Positions 5,729-6,274 of a DNA stretch of 6,274 nucleotides are shown here, piece after piece. Each line of letters opens with the position of its first letter. Positions within the stretch are counted from its first letter, which is position 1. The notes under the pieces are model-generated. The model saw nothing but the letters and a program-made list of their open reading frames with translations, was not told where the DNA came from and searched no databases. Position numbers and translations under genes: made by a program. Origin of the DNA: an uncultured Burkholderiales bacterium (GTDB taxonomy: Bacteria; Pseudomonadota; Gammaproteobacteria; Burkholderiales; Burkholderiaceae); contig CAMLJY010000172.1 in assembly GCA_946480465.1 (NCBI GenBank), positions 1-6,274 of the forward strand. Reading direction: 5' to 3'.

Positions 5729-5766
5729 CCCGGTACCGGCTTCCTTCTTGTTCTTGATTCCTGGGC

Positions 5767-5781
5767 GAGGAGACGAACTTG
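5767..5781 (+). promoter_or_regulatory. Ribosome binding site that fixes the TTG start of the TerB-like gene
   Basis: GAGGAG (5767-5772) lies 6 bases before a TTG (5779-5781). The first in-frame ATG is at 5830, inside the conserved first helix and without a ribosome site, so the TTG is the likely start. Confidence 0.75.
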
Positions 5782-6216
5782 ACATCGACCCCCACGACCA
5801 CCGCGCGCGCGGCCTCCGATGCCGCCGCCATGCTGCTGGCCATCGTCGTTTCTGCGAACGGCCAGGTGGATCCGCGCGAAGTGGCGGAACTCGAGCGCCT
5901 GGGCGCCTTCGAGCGGCTGGGCATCAGCCGGCACGATTTCCTTGGGCGGGCCGAAGCAGCACTGGAAGAGATAGGCCGGCCGCTGAGCCGCACGCAATGG
6001 CTGCGCCCGAGCGATCAGTCGCGCATGCTGGCCTTGCAGCAGGCGGTGCATGATCGCGCGCTGCGCCTGCTGGTTTGCCGGCTCTCCGCCGCCGTGATAA
6101 CCGCCGATGGACGCATCACCAGCGGTGAGCGCCAGGTCTACGAGCTCTTGCTGGGCCAATGGGCACTGACGCCTACCATGGTCGCGCACGCCATCATGCG
6201 CGACCAATGGCACTGA
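5779..6216 (+). CDS. TerB-like (tellurite-resistance family) helical protein
   Basis: This is a 145-residue, probably cytoplasmic all-helical protein with the internal duplication typical of TerB/DjlA-N-like domains. One copy is LLAIVVSANGQVDPREVAELERL (about residues 18-40); the other is LSAAVITADGRITSGERQVYELL (about residues 107-130). Each has a (N/D)G-x-(V/I)-x-x-x-E turn, the proposed metal-contact motif. Members of this broad family bind divalent metal and are linked to tellurite, oxidative and envelope stress, but many have no assigned task, and tellurite resistance should not be assumed here. It starts with TTG, supported by GAGGAG at 5767-5772. It lies 50 bases after the NfeD-slipin ORF; the gap contains a 10-bp palindrome (CCGGTACCGG, 5730-5739) and a pyrimidine-rich run but no clear promoter, so it may be co-transcribed. 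No sign of decay. Confidence 0.75.
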   Translation: MTSTPTTTARAASDAAAMLLAIVVSANGQVDPREVAELERLGAFERLGISRHDFLGRAEAALEEIGRPLSRTQWLRPSDQSRMLALQQAVHDRALRLLVCRLSAAVITADGRITSGERQVYELLLGQWALTPTMVAHAIMRDQWH

Positions 6217-6234
6217 AAGCCACCCCTTTCAAGG

Positions 6235-6246
6235 TCTTCGCGAAGA
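6235..6246. repeat. 12-bp perfect palindrome in the 3' intergenic end
   Basis: TCTTCGCGAAGA is its own reverse complement, 18 bases after the TerB-like stop. It could be an operator for a gene beyond the window or part of a short hairpin; no T-run follows. The remaining bases (6217-6274) show no start of a gene. Confidence 0.4.
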
Positions 6247-6274
6247 GTACGCGCTAAGCTGCTGATTCGAGAGG

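Noticed and set aside
5729..5760. CCGGTACCGG followed by a pyrimidine-rich run as an intrinsic terminator after the chimera.
   Set aside because: The palindrome allows only a 3-4 bp stem and the run that follows is mixed C/T, not a T-tract; kept only as a remark in the TerB-like entry.
6227..6260. A promoter for a downstream gene in the last bases (TTTCAA ... CTAAGC).
   Set aside because: The match to consensus and spacing is poor and no gene start is visible before the window ends.
1..6274. CRISPR arrays, tRNA or rRNA genes, insertion sequences, transposase or integrase genes.
   Set aside because: No spaced direct repeats, no tRNA-like cloverleaf, no transposase motifs and no terminal inverted repeats were seen, so the deletions cannot be tied to a visible mobile element.

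Overview
This is a GC-rich stretch (roughly 70% G+C by eye). Almost all of its coding lies on the + strand, with short gaps and ATGA stop/start overlaps. Gene content and codon bias suggest a proteobacterium, most likely a Betaproteobacterium of the Burkholderiales/Rhodocyclales type. That placement is inference from style; there is no rRNA or other marker gene in the window.

Layout: (1) 1-1022 holds the end of an Mrp/Pha-type multisubunit monovalent cation/proton antiporter operon: mrpE (5' end outside the window), mrpF and mrpG. (2) 1023-1166 is a regulatory gap with an FNR/ANR-like box and a long interrupted inverted repeat. (3) 1167-2042 is an intact tandem-domain universal stress protein (USP). 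(4) 2043-2465 holds debris: pieces of a P-type cation ATPase joined to the last part of a CBS-domain protein. (5) 2466-3802 is a Kef/YbaL-type K+/H+ antiporter gene that lost its middle and changed frame. (6) 3799-4710 is a second intact tandem USP, overlapping the antiporter stop by ATGA. (7) 4738-5070 is a C-terminal remnant of a Na/Pi-cotransporter-like gene. (8) 5216-5728 is an uninterrupted ORF that reads as an in-frame chimera: signal peptide and N-terminal protease segment of NfeD, then two separated pieces of a slipin (SPFH/stomatin family). It has its own plausible sigma70 promoter. (9) 5779-6216 is an intact TerB-like gene with a TTG start. (10) 6217-6274 is non-coding with a 12-bp palindrome.

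The ancestral locus would have been an ion-homeostasis and envelope-stress island: Mrp antiporter, USPs, cation ATPase, CBS sensor, Kef antiporter, phosphate transporter, NfeD/slipin membrane-quality pair and TerB-like protein. The FNR-like box suggests low-oxygen control. The most unusual thing here is the pattern of decay. From about 2084 to 5728 at least five genes have lost internal or terminal blocks, leaving short, still recognisable conserved islands joined cleanly together, while the two USP genes, mrpFG and the TerB-like gene stay intact. I do not see a convincing new defence or biosynthetic system. The items most worth a second look are the serial deletions, the NfeD-slipin chimera and the regulatory region before the first USP.
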